Notes: generated by a model from the letters alone, not told the origin. A stretch of DNA of 64,000 nt from Lachnospiraceae bacterium (GCA_009779895.1 WRBB01000012.1:1-64000); one strand, 5' to 3'. Numbered from the stretch's first letter, positions 16,487 to 26,700 are shown. Translations and numbers: made by a program.

Positions 16487-16541
16487 TTGAGCAATTGTTC
16501 AACCGTAATTATAATATACCGCTTCTAAAAAAATATGTCAA
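16487..16541 (-). promoter_or_regulatory. promoter and palindromic operator of the metal ATPase gene
   Basis: Minus strand TTGACA (16541-16536), 17-bp spacer, TATATT (16518-16513). Just downstream, at 16487-16502, is the 16-base imperfect palindrome TTGAACAATTGCTCAA (14 of 16 symmetric). Its place at the start site suits a repressor of the ArsR/SmtB type, though no such gene is in this window. Confidence 0.75.
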
Positions 16542-16553
16542 GGGATATACGTT

Positions 16554-17393
16554 TTAATTTTTTTTCCCTCTTGCATCTATCAACAGCACAACTGCAAATC
16601 CGACGAGAAACATCACAATAGATGTCATGATTGGAATACCCTCCCGGGGTACACCCGGAAAAATAACCACCACCGAACCAATCACCATCCCAATACTAGC
16701 CGCATAGGTTAAACTCAAATAATTTTTTAGTAAATAGCGAATGCCCCGGCTGCTTAAGATCAATCCGATGATGCCGCCGACACCGGCAATGGCAAGAATT
16801 AAAAAATTGAATTCAGAAACAGCGTGGGTTAGTGTGGCGTAGGTGCCTAATAATAACAACATCAAAGCAGCACTTAGACCGGGTAGCAACATTGCCGCTG
16901 TTGCAATGGCTCCGGTTAGTAACAATTGAATCACAGTCATGGTATCCAAAGATGTAATGATATTTTCTGTTTCCGGAATATTCACAAAAGATAAGGCGGC
17001 AATGGTAACAAAGGCAATCACCAAAGTGATATAATGTTTTTTCTGAAATGTATTTTTTGCATCTACGGTATGAAACAGCATAGGAACAGCTCCGATTGCC
17101 AAACCTAGGAAAAGAAAATGGGTTTGATAGTGATGATTGCTCATAGCCCATGAAATGACCCGACTAGACAAAAGCACCGCAATGGCGCCACCAATGCCCA
17201 AAGGAATTAAAAATCGCAAAGAGCTTTTAAAACGTGGGCTAAAAAAATCACTAATGGAATCCAAAAGTTTTGCATAAATGCGCAAGACCATAGCGATGGT
17301 AGCTACGCTTAAACCTGGTGCCAATAAGGTTACACCAAGAAAAAGACCGTTAAAAAAATTTTTTATGATGGAAGTGTTGCTGTTTTTCTCCAT
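16554..17393 (-). CDS. DUF368 family membrane protein, PopT-type polyprenyl-phosphate transporter
   Basis: A 279-residue polytopic membrane protein with two internally related halves, each carrying the DUF368 hallmark: APGLSVATIAMVL at about residue 25 and LPGLSAALMLLLLG in the second half. DUF368 proteins (PopT) have been shown to return undecaprenyl phosphate across the membrane for cell-wall recycling. Start ATG at 17393 follows AAAGGAG, though the spacing of about 12 is long. It lies 71 bases after the MFS gene on the same strand and may be read with it. The second-half motif has Ala-Ala where many members have Gly-Ser/Thr, so function is probable rather than certain. Confidence 0.8.
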   Translation of the reverse strand: MEKNSNTSIIKNFFNGLFLGVTLLAPGLSVATIAMVLRIYAKLLDSISDFFSPRFKSSLRFLIPLGIGGAIAVLLSSRVISWAMSNHHYQTHFLFLGLAIGAVPMLFHTVDAKNTFQKKHYITLVIAFVTIAALSFVNIPETENIITSLDTMTVIQLLLTGAIATAAMLLPGLSAALMLLLLGTYATLTHAVSEFNFLILAIAGVGGIIGLILSSRGIRYLLKNYLSLTYAASIGMVIGSVVVIFPGVPREGIPIMTSIVMFLVGFAVVLLIDARGKKN

Positions 17394-17464
17394 AAATATG
17401 AATGACTCCTTTATTTTTCTTCGAGAAATCATTGTAACATATTTTCTTTTGCAGCAACAGGTGA

Positions 17465-18703
17465 TTATGGTAAATCCTGAAAGGTTTTTGTTGCATAAAC
17501 AATAACTACAATCCCCACGGCCAATGCGCCGAAGATAATCACCCACGGAATGTGTGCCAATACCTCAAATAAGAAACCATAGAGCAAGAATCCCAAAGGC
17601 TGTGCTGACATTGCGAGAGCTGTAATCAACGCAATAATCTTACCCAGTACCTCTACCGGTGTTTGAAGCTGGATATAAGAAAAGAGTTGAATGTTAAATA
17701 AGGTAGAACCGGCCATGGTTATGGTAGTAAAAATTAAAATGATAATATAAGTCGTAAAAGTCGGTAGGTTTAAGAGGAAAGCTAAGCCGATGGGAAACAA
17801 AGACAATCCTGTGATTAATAAAGTGATATGGCTTTTTTGAATGCCTAGCTTTTTCCCGAGGCTTCCCGCCAACAGACCACCAACCAAACCACCAACCATG
17901 GAAACGGCTTTGGCATAACCAAAAAACTGACTATCCAGCCCTAAGTTTTGGGTAATTAATACAGGTAAACCAACCAATAAAATAGGACTTATGAGCATGC
18001 TCAAAACACAGATAATCCCAACTAGTTTTAATAGAAGTGGTTTTTTTTTGGTGATAAAGTGGAAGCTGTCTTTTAGATCACTTTTTACCATGTTGCCGAT
18101 GTGTGCAAAGGCTTTTTGTTTTGTGCTGGGAATGCGAATAAAAATTTCCATGGTAGCAGCAAGGGCAAAGCAAATGCTACTGACGTACAGTAGAGGCATT
18201 ATACCAAAAGAGGCAAATAGAACACCACCTATGGCAGGGCCAATCATGCCGGAAAGGGTGTTAATCATCATAATCACAGCATTGCCGCGTACAAGTTCAT
18301 CCTTGGGTACAATCAGGGGTACGCTGGAGTCAATGGTTGGGCTCATAATGCCTTGAATGGCAAAGAGTCCCATTAAAATAATGATGGTGATGGGAATGAT
18401 GGACAAAAAACCGCTGGCCCAAATATAAAGGACAATGAAAAAGGCTGTTGTAAAGTCCAAAATCACCATAATCCGTTTTTTGTTGATTCGGTCTGCCAAG
18501 ATACCACCCATAGGTGCAATGATAATTGCAGGTAAAAAAGACAAAGCGGCTACGGTACCAAAAAGTGCGGCTGAGTCTGTTAAATATAAAATATATAAAG
18601 GTAGGGCAAATCGGAGAATTTCACTGCCAAAGAGCGAGATAATCTGCCCGATTGCCACCAATATTAAATTTTTGTTCCATAGTTTTGTTACGGTCTGTTC
18701 CAT
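17465..18703 (-). CDS. MFS transporter (MFS_3, multidrug/macrolide efflux type)
   Basis: A 412-residue transporter with about 12 membrane helices. The first loop has the MFS motif GGILADRINKKRIMVILD, and the start LWNKNLILVAIGQIISLFGSEILRFALPLYI is typical of the MFS_3 group that includes Mef-like and enterobactin exporters. It is transcribed away from a MerR regulator gene and has a MerR-type operator between them, so it is probably an inducible efflux pump. The ATG at 18703 overlaps by one base the stop of a 37-codon upstream frame, and the ribosome binding site (GGAGAT) lies within that frame. Substrate unknown. Confidence 0.87.
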   Translation of the reverse strand: MEQTVTKLWNKNLILVAIGQIISLFGSEILRFALPLYILYLTDSAALFGTVAALSFLPAIIIAPMGGILADRINKKRIMVILDFTTAFFIVLYIWASGFLSIIPITIIILMGLFAIQGIMSPTIDSSVPLIVPKDELVRGNAVIMMINTLSGMIGPAIGGVLFASFGIMPLLYVSSICFALAATMEIFIRIPSTKQKAFAHIGNMVKSDLKDSFHFITKKKPLLLKLVGIICVLSMLISPILLVGLPVLITQNLGLDSQFFGYAKAVSMVGGLVGGLLAGSLGKKLGIQKSHITLLITGLSLFPIGLAFLLNLPTFTTYIIILIFTTITMAGSTLFNIQLFSYIQLQTPVEVLGKIIALITALAMSAQPLGFLLYGFLFEVLAHIPWVIIFGALAVGIVVIVYATKTFQDLP

Positions 18704-18816
18704 TAATCTATATCTCCATTCTTGTAAAGTGTTTGTAAAAGTTTCATGTTTAATTCGATTACTTTATCAGTGCCTTTTTCAAAGAATAATTTGATTGTAT
18801 TCTCCTTTGCATACAT
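18703..18816 (-). CDS. 37-codon upstream frame coupled to the MFS gene (leader peptide or gene remnant)
   Basis: Minus-strand frame ATG at 18816 to TAA at 18705-18703, whose last base is the A of the MFS start codon (TAATG). The peptide (KENTIKLFFEKGTDKVIELN and so on) looks like real protein but matches no family I recognise. The ATG has no convincing ribosome binding site; AAAGGAG lies a few codons inside, with no ATG, GTG or TTG at the right spacing. It could be a leader peptide coupling translation to the pump, or the remnant of a small regulator. Given its position in the 5' leader of a drug-pump gene, it deserves attention. Confidence 0.35.
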   Translation of the reverse strand: MYAKENTIKLFFEKGTDKVIELNMKLLQTLYKNGDID

Positions 18817-18848
18817 ATTATAATACCGACCGCCGGTATGTTTATCAA
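18817..18848 (-). promoter_or_regulatory. MerR-type promoter/operator of the MFS gene
   Basis: Minus strand TTGATA (18848-18843), a long 20-bp spacer and TATAAT (18822-18817). The spacer contains the palindrome ATACCGGCGGTCGGTAT (18839-18823; 6-bp arms). An overlong spacer holding a dyad is the hallmark of MerR-activated promoters, and a MerR gene is divergent. Confidence 0.7.
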
Positions 18849-18875
18849 GTATTTCTTTTCATTTTATGCGTAATC

Positions 18876-18884
18876 TGCTAAAAT
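18876..18884 (+). promoter_or_regulatory. extended -10 element, probable promoter of the MerR gene
   Basis: TGC followed by TAAAAT (18879-18884) is an extended -10; the possible -35 (TTTCAT at 18857) is weak. It lies about 40 bases before the MerR start and near the MerR operator, permitting autoregulation. Confidence 0.4.
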
Positions 18885-18926
18885 AAAACGATATTATGTC
18901 ATGGTTGATATGGAGGAAGTAGAACA

Positions 18927-19751
18927 GTGAAAGACAAAGGTATTTTTTCGGTAAGTGCTTTTGCGAAGTATTCAAGAACCACAAAAGATGCATTGCTTCA
19001 TTATGATCGAATTGGTTTATTATCACCGACGTTTCGGGCTGAAAATGGTTATCGTTATTATCATCCGGGTCAATTGGCTATTATCAATGTGATTCGTACG
19101 ATGCAGGATTTAGGGTTAACTTTAGTGGAGATAAAAGAGATTATCAATGGGCGTAGCCAAGATAATATTGCAGCAATCTTTACGGAGCAGATTGGGAAAA
19201 TCGATGAGAAAATCGATGATTTGTATAATACAAAGGAGTTGTTTGTAACCTTACGCAACAATGTAGCCATAGGTCTTGCGGTAAAGGAAAAGTCTTTGGG
19301 AATTGAATATGTAAAAGAAGCATCCTATACATTGGGTGAGCAAAATGATTATAGCAAAGGTGCAAATGATTTTGATGCTTTAAATGTGTTTTATTCAAAA
19401 ACCCAAGAACGTTATCCCAAATTAAGCCTAAATTATCCGGTGTGGGGTTATTTTAGACCGGAACGTATTAAAAAATACGATTGGCGTTGGCCGGACAAAT
19501 ACTTCTTTTATCATCCCCAAGGAGAGGAAGTAAGGCCGGGTGGTTTGTATTGTGTGGGATATACACGAGGTGGTTATGGGGAGTGCGGTGAGTTATATAA
19601 AAGGTCTTTGGCTTATATAGAAAAAAATGGTTATGAGGTTTTTGAGGGTGCTTATGAAGAATACCTTTTAAATGAAATTTTTATTACCGATGAAAAGAAC
19701 TACTTGATTCGTTTGATGATATCTGTGCGGGAAAAGGAATCACCGAGTTGA
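18927..19751 (+). CDS. MerR family transcriptional regulator with effector-binding domain
   Basis: A 274-residue regulator. The N-terminal winged helix is classic MerR: FSVSAFAKYSRTTKDALLHY, DRIGLLSP and NGYRYY with the YY pair, then a coiled-coil dimerisation helix (about residues 85-115). The C-terminal ~155 residues resemble a GyrI-like small-molecule-binding domain as in BmrR, with repeated aromatic residues (VWGYFRPERIKKYDWRWPDKYFFYHP). GTG start with GGAGGAAG upstream. It is divergent from the MFS pump, whose promoter has the stretched MerR spacer, so ligand-dependent activation of the pump is the best inference. Its stop codon overlaps the cysK -35 box. Confidence 0.85.
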   Translation: MKDKGIFSVSAFAKYSRTTKDALLHYDRIGLLSPTFRAENGYRYYHPGQLAIINVIRTMQDLGLTLVEIKEIINGRSQDNIAAIFTEQIGKIDEKIDDLYNTKELFVTLRNNVAIGLAVKEKSLGIEYVKEASYTLGEQNDYSKGANDFDALNVFYSKTQERYPKLSLNYPVWGYFRPERIKKYDWRWPDKYFFYHPQGEEVRPGGLYCVGYTRGGYGECGELYKRSLAYIEKNGYEVFEGAYEEYLLNEIFITDEKNYLIRLMISVREKESPS

Positions 19752-19776
19752 CAAATAGGTGAACTTGGTTTAATAT
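19748..19776 (+). promoter_or_regulatory. promoter of the cysK operon
   Basis: TTGACA (19748-19753), 17-bp spacer, TAATAT (19771-19776), about 47 bases before the cysK start. It is the only clear promoter ahead of the cysK to flavodiiron gene run. The -35 overlaps the stop codon of the MerR gene. Confidence 0.7.
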
Positions 19777-19822
19777 AATTCAATACCTACTAAACATATA
19801 TGAGTTATTGGAGGAAAAGGAA

Positions 19823-20752
19823 ATGCATAAAGTATATGGTGGCCTTTTGGATTTAATTGGGGAGACCCCTTTGGTAGAAATAAAAAACATTGAGAAAAAG
19901 GATGGATTAAAGGCTAGGGTGTTGGTAAAATTAGAGTCTTATAATCCGGCAGGCAGCGTAAAAGATAGGGTTGCTCAGGCCATGATTGCAGATGCGGAAG
20001 AAAAAGGTTTGTTGAGTAAAGATTCGGTGATTATTGAACCCACCTCAGGCAATACCGGCATTGGTTTAGCGGCGATTGCCGCGACAAAAGGGTATCGTAT
20101 TATTTTGACCATGCCGGAAACGATGAGTATAGAGCGGCGCAATATTTTAAAGGTTTATGGAGCAGAAGTAGAATTAACAGAGGGTGCAAAGGGTATGCCC
20201 GGTGCCATTGCAAGAGCGGAGGAACTGGCCGCAGAAATCCCCCATAGTTTTTTGCCTGCTCAGTTTAGCAACCCTGCCAATCCGGCGGTTCATTATAGAA
20301 GTACCGGACCTGAGATTTGGCGGGATACAGAGGGGGAAGTGGATGTTTTTGTGGCAGGTATTGGTACGGGTGGTACCATTACCGGTACAGGTGGTTATTT
20401 AAAGGAACAAAATGCCGCTCTTAAAGTTGTGGCAGTGGAGCCGGTAGGTTCTCCTATTTTGTCAGAGGGCCGAAAAGGGTCACATAAAATTCAAGGCATT
20501 GGTGCAGGTTTTGTGCCTGATGTACTCAATACCAAGATTTATGATGAAATTCAAACAGTGGAAAATGAGCAGGCCTTTGCGACAGCCAAAAAATTGGCTA
20601 AGGAAGAGGGTATTTTGGCGGGTATTTCGTCGGGTGCAGCGTTGTATGCAGCCTTGGAAGTGGCAAAACGACCGGAAAATGCAGGGAAAACCATAGTGGT
20701 TATTTTACCGGATACAGGGGAAAGGTATTATTCAACCCCTTTATTTGGTTAA
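19823..20752 (+). CDS. cysK: cysteine synthase A (O-acetylserine sulfhydrylase)
   Basis: A 309-residue PLP enzyme that makes cysteine from O-acetylserine and sulfide. The N-terminus [15 protein letters not shown] is typical, the PLP lysine is K47 in NPAGSVKDR, the substrate loop is [10 protein letters not shown], and the glycine-rich phosphate loop is [17 protein letters not shown] at 19823 is chosen because GGAGGAAAAGG directly precedes it; an in-frame TTG at 19808 overlaps that site. In Bacillus, CysK also binds the Rrf2 regulator CymR and acts as a cysteine sensor. A CymR-like gene lies two genes downstream here, so the same regulatory pair may exist. First gene of a long, tightly spaced unit. 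Confidence 0.95.
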   Translation: MHKVYGGLLDLIGETPLVEIKNIEKKDGLKARVLVKLESYNPAGSVKDRVAQAMIADAEEKGLLSKDSVIIEPTSGNTGIGLAAIAATKGYRIILTMPETMSIERRNILKVYGAEVELTEGAKGMPGAIARAEELAAEIPHSFLPAQFSNPANPAVHYRSTGPEIWRDTEGEVDVFVAGIGTGGTITGTGGYLKEQNAALKVVAVEPVGSPILSEGRKGSHKIQGIGAGFVPDVLNTKIYDEIQTVENEQAFATAKKLAKEEGILAGISSGAALYAALEVAKRPENAGKTIVVILPDTGERYYSTPLFG

Positions 20753-20800
20753 ATTTTTTTGAGATGTAACGCAGCAACAGGATTCAGAAGGAGGGTTAAT

Positions 20801-22108
20801 TTGAGCAAAAAAATTACTAGAACAGAGAGAACATTTCAATTTGAAACAATGCAACTTCATGTAGGGCAGGAGACGCCGGATCCGGCAACCGGTTCCAGGG
20901 CTGTTCCGATTTATCAGACAGCAGCTTATGTATTTGACAATTGTGATCATGCAGCATCATTGTTCAATTTATCTGCAAGCGGCAATATTTATAGCCGTTT
21001 AACCAATCCAACAGAAGATGTGTTGGAAAAGCGTATTGCCGCTTTGGAGGGGGGTGTAGCAGCCTTGGCGCTTGCATCAGGAGCAGCGGCTGTGACTTAT
21101 AGCATTATGACGTTGGCACAAAATGGAGATCACATCGTATCGGCCAACAATATTTATGGCGGCACTTATAATTTGTTGCGCCATACCCTGCCCCAATATG
21201 GGATCAAGACAAGTTTTGTTGATATTTTTGATAAACAAGCCTTAGAGGCAGCCATTGGTGAAAGCACGAAGGCTATTTTTATAGAAAGTTTAGGAAATCC
21301 ACATTCAGAAGTGGTAGATATTGAAACCTTAGCGGAGGTGGCTCATAAGCATAAGATTCCTTTGGTGGTGGACAATACCTTTGGTTCGCCATCTCACATT
21401 CGTCCGATTGAACATGGGGCTGATATTGTGATTCACTCTGCGACCAAATTTATTGGTGGCCATGGCACGACTTTGGGTGGTGTGATTGTAGATAGTGGCA
21501 AGTTTGATTGGGAGGGTTCCGGAAAATTTCCGACATTAACAGAGGAAAATCCAAGTTATCATGGTTTGAGTTTTACCAAAGCGGTGGGAGCGGCAGCATT
21601 TGTGGTCAAATGCCGTGCGATTATATTGCGGGATACAGGTGCGAGCATTTCCCCCTTTCATTCATTTTTATTGTTGCAAGGTCTGGAAACATTGTCCTTG
21701 CGGGTAGAGCGTCACGTAGAAAATGCCTTGCAAGTGGTTGCGTATTTGGCAAAACATCCATTGGTTGAGGCGGTACATCACCCGGCGATTAGCAAAGATC
21801 CTGTGCAACAAGAGCTGTACAAAAAATATTTTCCAAAGGGCGGCGGTTCTATTTTTACCTTTGAAATAAAAGGGGATGATCGGGTGGCAAAAAACTTTAT
21901 TGACCAGTTGGAGTTATTTTCCTTGTTGGCAAATGTGGCAGATGTGAAGTCTTTGGTGATTCATCCTGCAACCACCACCCATAGTCAGTGTTCTTTAGAA
22001 GAGCTTGCAATACAAGGTATCAAGCCAAATACCATTCGCTTATCCATTGGAATAGAGGCTATTGAAGATATTCTTCAAGATTTGGAAGAGGCTTTTAAAG
22101 TCTTGTAA
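20801..22108 (+). CDS. metY: O-acetylhomoserine sulfhydrylase (MetY type)
   Basis: A 435-residue Cys/Met metabolism PLP enzyme. Key parts are GSRAVPIYQTAAYVFD near the start, YSRLTNPT, the PLP lysine K216 in HSATKFIGGHG, and the C-terminal VIHPATTTHSQ and TIRLSIGIE. The length and the insert around residues 230-260 fit the O-acetylhomoserine aminocarboxypropyltransferase group, which makes homocysteine from O-acetylhomoserine and sulfide. A methionine gamma-lyase activity cannot be excluded. The start is TTG at 20801, with GGAGGG at ideal spacing; the frame upstream (ATG 20764 region) has no such signal. It follows cysK by 48 bases. Confidence 0.9.
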   Translation: MSKKITRTERTFQFETMQLHVGQETPDPATGSRAVPIYQTAAYVFDNCDHAASLFNLSASGNIYSRLTNPTEDVLEKRIAALEGGVAALALASGAAAVTYSIMTLAQNGDHIVSANNIYGGTYNLLRHTLPQYGIKTSFVDIFDKQALEAAIGESTKAIFIESLGNPHSEVVDIETLAEVAHKHKIPLVVDNTFGSPSHIRPIEHGADIVIHSATKFIGGHGTTLGGVIVDSGKFDWEGSGKFPTLTEENPSYHGLSFTKAVGAAAFVVKCRAIILRDTGASISPFHSFLLLQGLETLSLRVERHVENALQVVAYLAKHPLVEAVHHPAISKDPVQQELYKKYFPKGGGSIFTFEIKGDDRVAKNFIDQLELFSLLANVADVKSLVIHPATTTHSQCSLEELAIQGIKPNTIRLSIGIEAIEDILQDLEEAFKVL

Positions 22109-22131
22109 AAAATGAGAATGAGGTTGGAACG

Positions 22132-22578
22132 ATGAAACTATCAAAAAAAGCACGTTATGGTTTACGGGCCTTGGTTGATTTATCTGTAAATGCAAAGGCG
22201 GGTCATGTGACTCTAAGTAGTATTGCAGAACGCAATGACATTTCATTGCAATATTTGGAGCAGGTTTTTGCCAGTTTGCGAAAAGCAAAGATTGTCCGTA
22301 GTGTAAAAGGCCCGCAAGGGGGTTATTTATTGGAACGTGATCCGCAAAAGTTAAAAATAGCGGATATCATAGAGGTGCTGGATGGGAGTTTTCATTTAGA
22401 GGCAGAGGAAATTCCGGTAGAGTCAAAAGTGCCGGAAATACCACAAACCATACAAGAGCTAGTAATAGATGTGATCAACCAAGAGTTGGATCAGGTTTTG
22501 GGAAATATTATTTTGGCTGACTTGCAAGAGGATTATTTAAGACGTGCCATGCAGGAAACGGATATGTTTTACATTTAA
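22132..22578 (+). CDS. Rrf2 family regulator, CymR-like
   Basis: A 148-residue Rrf2 regulator with the N-terminal winged helix MKLSKKARYGLRALVDL, the recognition region ISLQYLEQVFASLRKAKIVRS and the wing KGPQGGYLL. It lacks the three clustered cysteines that bind the Fe-S cluster in IscR or RsrR. That absence, and its place after cysK and metY, point to the CymR group: a repressor of sulfur uptake and cysteine genes that works as a complex with CysK. It is 23 bases from metY and 23 bases from the response regulator gene, so it belongs to the same unit. The C-terminal ~60 residues are acidic and helical and somewhat longer than in many Rrf2 proteins. Confidence 0.85.
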   Translation: MKLSKKARYGLRALVDLSVNAKAGHVTLSSIAERNDISLQYLEQVFASLRKAKIVRSVKGPQGGYLLERDPQKLKIADIIEVLDGSFHLEAEEIPVESKVPEIPQTIQELVIDVINQELDQVLGNIILADLQEDYLRRAMQETDMFYI

Positions 22579-22601
22579 ACTGAAAATCAATGGGGATAAG
22601 G

Positions 22602-23708
22602 ATGATGAAAAGTGGTCGCAAACTGATTTATTTGGTGGATGATGATATTACAAATTTAAAAATTGGCAAATTTGCGCTTTCGGAATGTTATCAGGTTGTC
22701 ACGTTTAATTCCGGAAGTAGATTGCTTGCGATGCTGGAACAGCAGATTCCCGACATGATATTATTAGATGTTGAAATGCCTGAGATGAATGGTTATGAAA
22801 CCATGGAAGAAATCAAAAGGCATGAAGCGTATCAAAAGATTCCGGTTATTTTTTTGACGGCCAAAAGTGATATTAAAAGTGAAATGCATGGGTTATCTTT
22901 AGGTGCCACGGATTATATTTATAAACCATTTTCACCACCATTGTTACAAAAGCGGATCGAGGTTCAGCTTTTGGTAAAAGACCAAAAAGAAGAGTTGTCT
23001 CATATGAACAATCATTTGCAGGATCTTGTAGATATTAAGACGCAGAGTGTGGCGGAGTTAAAAAATGCGGTACTGCGAACCATGTCTGAGTTAGTCGAAG
23101 TTCGGGATGGTGTGACAGGTGGGCATATTGACCGTACACAGTGTTATTTTCGTATTTTAATTGATGCTTTGGCAAAGCAAAAAATTTATCGGGATATTGT
23201 GGATCAGTGGGATATGGAGTTGATTTTTCAGTCGGCTCAACTACATGATGTAGGAAAGATTGCCATCAAGGATGGTATTTTGCAAAAGCCCGGTCGTTTG
23301 ACGGATGAGGAGTTTGCAGAGATCAAACGACATACAACCTTTGGGGAAATTGTGATTGAGAAGATTATGGAGCATACAGGGGAGAAAGCCTTTTTGGAAA
23401 ATGCCAAGGTATTTGCAGCATCCCATCACGAAAAATGGGATGGAACAGGGTATCCCCGGCATTTAAAAGGAGAGGAAATTCCCTTGCAAGGTCGATTGCT
23501 TGCGATTGTAGATGTGTATGATGCACTGGTATCTGCCGATCGGCCTTACAAGCCGCCCTTTACCCATGAAAAAGCGGTGGAGATTATTTTAGAATCAAAG
23601 GGGCACCATTTTGAACCGGCATTGGTGGATTTATTTATCAGTGTGGAAGGGCAGTTTAAAGAATTATCGGAATCCTTTGTCAATACTTACCAAACAGTTT
23701 CAGCTTAG
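22602..23708 (+). CDS. response regulator with HD-GYP c-di-GMP phosphodiesterase domain
   Basis: A two-domain protein of 368 residues. The receiver domain (about 5-125) has the acidic pair VDDD, phospho-acceptor Asp in MILLDVEMPEMNG, and the closing LTAKSD and KPF. A short coiled coil follows. The HD-GYP domain (about 155-345) has LHDVGKIAI, the HHEKWDGTGYP signature and VDVYDALVSADRPYK. Such proteins hydrolyse c-di-GMP under phosphorelay control. It lies directly upstream (11 bases) of a hybrid kinase with a hydrogenase-like sensor, its most likely partner. ATG 22602 or 22605 follows GGGGATAAGG; ATG 22590 is less well placed. The partner assignment is inferred from position. Confidence 0.9.
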   Translation: MMKSGRKLIYLVDDDITNLKIGKFALSECYQVVTFNSGSRLLAMLEQQIPDMILLDVEMPEMNGYETMEEIKRHEAYQKIPVIFLTAKSDIKSEMHGLSLGATDYIYKPFSPPLLQKRIEVQLLVKDQKEELSHMNNHLQDLVDIKTQSVAELKNAVLRTMSELVEVRDGVTGGHIDRTQCYFRILIDALAKQKIYRDIVDQWDMELIFQSAQLHDVGKIAIKDGILQKPGRLTDEEFAEIKRHTTFGEIVIEKIMEHTGEKAFLENAKVFAASHHEKWDGTGYPRHLKGEEIPLQGRLLAIVDVYDALVSADRPYKPPFTHEKAVEIILESKGHHFEPALVDLFISVEGQFKELSESFVNTYQTVSA

Positions 23709-23719
23709 GGGGTGGGAAG

Positions 23720-26700
23720 ATGGCAAATTTGGTATATACAAAAAGTGAAAATTGCATAGGTTGCAACAATTGTTTGCGTAGTTGTCCTGTTTTTGGAGCC
23801 AATCAGGCGCAGGTGGACGAAACAGGGAAAAATGAAGTCCATGTAATTGCCGAGAATTGTATTCACTGTGGTTGTTGTATCAAAAGCTGTGATTATGGTG
23901 CGCGGGATTATCATGATGATACCCAAGATTTCTTTGCCGATTTGGCAAGTGGAAAACAAATTACATTGTTGGTGGCACCCTCCTTTAAAACAAATTTCAT
24001 TGACAACTATGCCAAGATTTTTGCGTTTTTAAAAGCAAAGGGTGTGGCAGGTATTTTTGATGTGGCCTTTGGAGCGGACATTACCACTTGGGCTTATTTG
24101 AAATACATTGATGACGAACATCGAGGCACCATAGCCCAGCCTTGCCCTTCTATTGTCAATTATATTGAGATGCAAATTCCTGCGTTATTGCCTCGCTTGG
24201 TTCCCGTGCAAAGTCCGTTGATGTGCGGGGCAATTTATTTGAAAAAATACAAAGCCCTTGTGGGAGATTTGGCGTTTATTTCTCCTTGTATTGGTAAAAA
24301 AGATGAGATAGATGATCCCAATACCTATGGTTTGGTCCGGTATAATGTGACATATCAAAAATTGATTTCTTACATGGAAGCCCATGGCGTTGATTTAAAT
24401 GATTACGAGGAAGCGGGTTTTGACACGCCTCTGTCAGGTTTGGGCACATTATTTTCCAATCATGGTGGTTTGGGGGAAAATGTCAGGTTTTACACGGGTA
24501 ATCGTTTTTGGATCAAGCAGATTGAGGGAGAAGTGGATACCTATGAATATTTAAATTTGGCATTGGAGTCAAAATCGGAATTTCCGCCCCATTTGGTTGA
24601 TGTGCTTAATTGTGGTTTGGGTTGTAACTATGGTAGTGCCACGGCCAATGATTATGACGTGAATGAAGTTGAATATTTTCAATACAAGTTAAAGCAAGGA
24701 AAGATTTCCGATCACGCAGCATTGCATGCGCTTTACCGGCATTTTGATGAGAACCTGATGCCGGAGGATTTTGTACGACATTATACAGCAAGGCCTGTAG
24801 AAAAAATGGTTGCGACGGAGGAAGAGATAGAACAAGCCATGTTGAACATGTCTAAGGAAGAGCCGGAAAGTCGCCATATTAATTGTCATTCCTGTGGTTA
24901 TACCAGTTGTCGGGATATGGCCATTGCCATACACAATGGGTTGAATACGGAGAAAAATTGTTTCTACCACACCAAGAAATTGATGTTGGATGAAGAGATT
25001 GCACGTAAGACAATAGAGAAAGTGAGTGAGACAAAATCCGGTTTTATGGCAAGGATGAGTCATGAAATACGCACCCCGATGAATGCGATTATTGGTATTG
25101 CGGAGTTGGCTTTGCAAGAGGAGGTATCAGAAAGTGTTACCGGGCATCTCAATACCATACAGCAAGCGGGCAATGATCTGCTTTCCATTGTGACTGACGT
25201 AATGGGGTATTCAAAGATTGAGCAAAACGAGTTGATGATTGATTGTGCCGCTTATGATTTTGTTTCTTTGTTTCATGATGTGATTCATATTATCAAAACA
25301 AAAAAAATTGATTCGACCTTACGTTTTGTAGTAAATATAGATAGCAGATTGCCATCAACATTGGTGGGCGATGAAATGTGGATTCGTCAAATTCTTTTGA
25401 ATATATTGGACAATGCCTTTAAATTTACGGATAAGGGCTTTGTATCTATGGATATACAAGGGGAAAAGACGGCGGATGATGAAATTTTGTTAAAAGTTGA
25501 AATCAACGATAGCGGACGGGGTATTAAGGAAGAAGATTTGGAGGGTTTGTTTGCCAACCATGCCCGGGTAGATGTGTTAGGTAGCCAAGGTATGGAGGGC
25601 ATGGGCTTAGGTTTGTCTATTTCTAAAAGTTTGGCTTTGGCGATGAATGGTGATATTACTGTCAAGTCAGAGCATGAGGTAGGCAGTCGCTTTACCATTA
25701 CTATTTTGCAAAAAGTAGAATCTTGGGATAGGATTGCGTGGGTAGAAAAGCCGGAGTTTTATAAGGTATTGATTTATGAAAGAAGAAAGGTATATCGCTT
25801 TTCTTTTATGGAAACATTTCGGAATCTGGGTATCATGTACACAATGGTGAAAGACGATACAGAGTTTTACCATGAACTGAGTCGGGGCGATTACAATTAT
25901 ATGTTGATTCCGGCCAATTTGTTGGTGAATATTATGCCGATTGTGACCAGGTTGCGTTCAGAAGCAAAAATAATGCTTTTGGCAGATCCCGGAGAATACC
26001 ATGAAAAAGGCAAAGACAAGATTTTATTAACAATGCCCATTCATGCTATTTCTGTAGCAAATGCATTAAAGGGCATTCAAAATAAGGGTTTTGCGGTGAA
26101 TGGAAACAAAATGTTGGGCACTTTCTTTCGTGCACCGGAGGCAAGAATTTTGGTGGTAGATGATATTGAAACCAACTTGCGGGTGGCAGAGGGTTTGCTG
26201 CTCCCTTATGAAATGCGGATAGATTTATGTAAGAGTGGTGAGGAAGCAATCAACAGAGTGCGGCGTTACTCTTATGACATTGTTTTTATGGATCATATGA
26301 TGCCTGGTTTAAGTGGGGTGGAGGCAACCAAAGCAATACGAGAGCTAGAGGGGGAGCGATTTCAGACGATGCCTATTATTGCGTTGACGGCAAATGCGGT
26401 GGCCGGTATGCGGGAGATGTTTTTGCAAAATGGCATGGATGATTTTATTTCAAAACCCATTGATATCGCAAAACTGAAAGGTATTTTGGAAAAATGGATA
26501 CCAACTGAAAAATTGATGAAATATGAAAGTAGCCAAGAAGTGTTGGAAGTAAGCAAGAAATCAAGCCATAATTTAGAAATTCCGGGGGTGGACGTAGACA
26601 AAGGTATTATTATGATTGGCGGCACTGTGGAGGGTTATACGCGAACCTTACGTATTTTCTATCAGGATGGGCGTGATAAGGTGGTGGCGTTGGAGAAATA

